DNA of 14,225 bases. Origin: Anaerolineales bacterium UBA6128 (GTDB lineage: Bacteria > Chloroflexota > Anaerolineae > UBA1429). The stretch spans positions 1 through 14,225 of the forward strand of contig DIVQ01000095.1 in NCBI GenBank assembly GCA_002423325.1. The letters run 5' to 3'. The notes under the pieces are model-generated. The model worked only from the letters and a program-made list of their open reading frames with translations. It was not told where the DNA came from and did no database searches. How positions within the stretch are numbered: position 1 is the stretch's first letter; each line of letters opens with the position of its first letter. A program made the position numbers and the translations under genes. Below, piece after piece: positions 13,556 through 14,225 of the stretch.

Positions 13556-13695
13556 CGGGACCACAGCGCCCGTGGCGCTGGCACCCAAGACGGCGGAAAC
13601 TGCAGACCCTAGTTGGTTCCTTCTTTTCGTGTAGTTTGTGTTTTTCGTGGTTTATCTGTTATTCGTTCCGCGCCTTCTGTGTCTTCCGTGGTCAC
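13521..13695 (+). repeat. AT-rich interspersed repeat with inverted arms (ACCAAGACAC type)
   Basis: The left arm (13521-13550) contains GACACCAA twice in tandem. The right part (about 13614-13693), read on the minus strand, carries related words such as ACCACGGAAGACACAGAAG and ACCACGAAAAACACA. The two sides are therefore in inverted orientation with about 65 nt between them. The composition is clearly lower in GC than all neighbours, and no coding sense is visible. Such ACCAAGACAC/ACCACGAA-type intergenic repeats occur in many copies in some environmental bacterial genomes (from memory); copy number cannot be judged from one window. Confidence 0.6.
13564..13580 (+). terminator. Short hairpin after the second URO-D-fold gene
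   Basis: CAGCGCC (13564-13570), loop CGT, GGCGCTG (13574-13580): a 7-bp GC-rich stem 8 nt after the stop codon. No T-run follows directly; the T-rich stretch starts about 37 nt later. It is therefore only a weak terminator candidate, lying within the interspersed repeat region. Confidence 0.3.
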
Positions 13696-13719
13696 GCTTG
13701 AGCCTATCTGGAGGGTAGC

Positions 13720-14225
13720 ATGGCAAAGGGAGTCGTCGGAGCTCAGCTGTACACCGCGCGCGAGTATTGCAAAGACATCAAGGGCATTGCCGAGACCGCC
13801 AAAAAGGTGGCCAAGATCGGCTACACCGCCGTGCAGATCTCGGGCTTTGGCCCGGCGGACCCCGCGGAGGTCGGCAAGATCATGGCCGACAACGGCCTGA
13901 CCGTGGCCGCCACGCACATGGGCTGGCCGCGCTTTCTGAACGAGCTGGACGCCGTCATCGAGGAGCACAAGCTCTGGTCGTGCGTCCACCCGGCCATCGG
14001 CGGCCTGCCGGCCGAGTACTTTTCCGCCGACGGCGTCAAACGTTTCTGCGACGAACTCGGGCCCGTGTTGGAAAAACTCGCCGCGGTGGGGATGGACTTT
14101 TCCTACCACAACCACAACCACGAGTTCGCCAAGCACGACGGCGTGCGCTGGATCGACGCGCTGTATGCCAACGCGCCCAGGGAGCTCAACTTTGAGATCG
14201 ACACCTACTGGGTACAGGCGGGCGG
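13720..14225 (+). CDS. Sugar phosphate isomerase/epimerase (xylose isomerase-like TIM barrel), 3' end off the window
   Basis: 168 complete codons are visible from ATG 13720, with GGAGGG (13710-13715) 4 nt upstream; the gene runs off the right edge. The family (AP-endonuclease-2/xylose-isomerase-like barrel, IolE/hydroxypyruvate-isomerase-like) interconverts sugars or sugar acids using divalent metal. What I see: GAQLYTAREY at the start, GYTAVQISGFGP, THMGWPRF, then SYHNHNHEF (128-136) and LNFEIDTYWVQAGG near the cut. The His/Glu/Asp residues in the last two blocks (E135, E159, D161) are the expected metal-site and substrate-site segments of the barrel. No signal peptide. It lies directly after the AT-rich repeat, so it may use its own promoter, which I could not identify. 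Exact substrate unknown. Confidence 0.88.
   Translation, partial: MAKGVVGAQLYTAREYCKDIKGIAETAKKVAKIGYTAVQISGFGPADPAEVGKIMADNGLTVAATHMGWPRFLNELDAVIEEHKLWSCVHPAIGGLPAEYFSADGVKRFCDELGPVLEKLAAVGMDFSYHNHNHEFAKHDGVRWIDALYANAPRELNFEIDTYWVQAG

Overview
The window is GC-rich (coding regions look well above 60% GC) and has 12 protein-coding genes but no tRNA, rRNA, CRISPR array, integrase or transposase that I could see. The gene content suggests a Chloroflexota-type bacterium, perhaps Anaerolineae. It includes a YraN nuclease, two uroporphyrinogen-decarboxylase-fold proteins, a G5/beta-propeller lipoprotein next to a glycosidase-like/O-antigen-ligase fusion, a VIT/vWA protein, small lipoproteins and a TIM-barrel sugar isomerase. 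This placement is inference; no marker gene fixes it.

Layout. (1) Minus strand, 1-1613: the 5' part of yraN (its 3' end lies off the left edge), then a zinc-site URO-D/corrinoid methyltransferase-like gene. The 186 bases between them hold only a candidate yraN promoter. (2) A divergent promoter region, 1614-1811. (3) Plus strand, 1812-6382: a two-gene envelope unit made of a lipoprotein (DUF348-like + G5-like + TolB-like propeller) and, 5 nt downstream, a 1011-residue membrane protein. That protein joins an extracellular glycoside-hydrolase-like TIM barrel to a Wzy/WaaL-type ligase or polymerase. (4) Plus strand, 6513-10465: a VIT/vWA protein followed at short spacing by two lipoproteins with a shared N-terminal motif and PsbP/DcrB-like character; a 10-bp stem-loop lies after the vWA gene. 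(5) Minus strand, 10468-11805: an M20 amidohydrolase that converges on the second lipoprotein with only 2 nt between stop codons. (6) A divergent control region, 11806-12030, with two good sigma70-type promoters. (7) Plus strand, 12031 to the right edge: a BCP/PrxQ peroxiredoxin, a second URO-D-fold protein, an AT-rich interspersed repeat that supplies the last codons of that protein, and a sugar phosphate isomerase/epimerase cut by the right edge.

Functional reading. 1812-6382 looks like cell-surface polysaccharide assembly, with a surface-anchored recognition protein and a membrane ligase carrying its own carbohydrate-binding-like barrel. 6513-10465 looks like a co-transcribed set of unknown role. 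The right-hand genes are metabolic: peroxide reduction, possible one-carbon/corrinoid or related chemistry, and carbohydrate isomerisation. Two genes (yraN and the propeller lipoprotein) have an extended -10 box only 6-7 nt before the ATG, which suggests leaderless mRNAs. Nothing here is a recognisable defence system. The most unusual items are the fusion ligase with Gln in place of the expected acid/base Glu, and the unexplained C-terminal module of the vWA protein.
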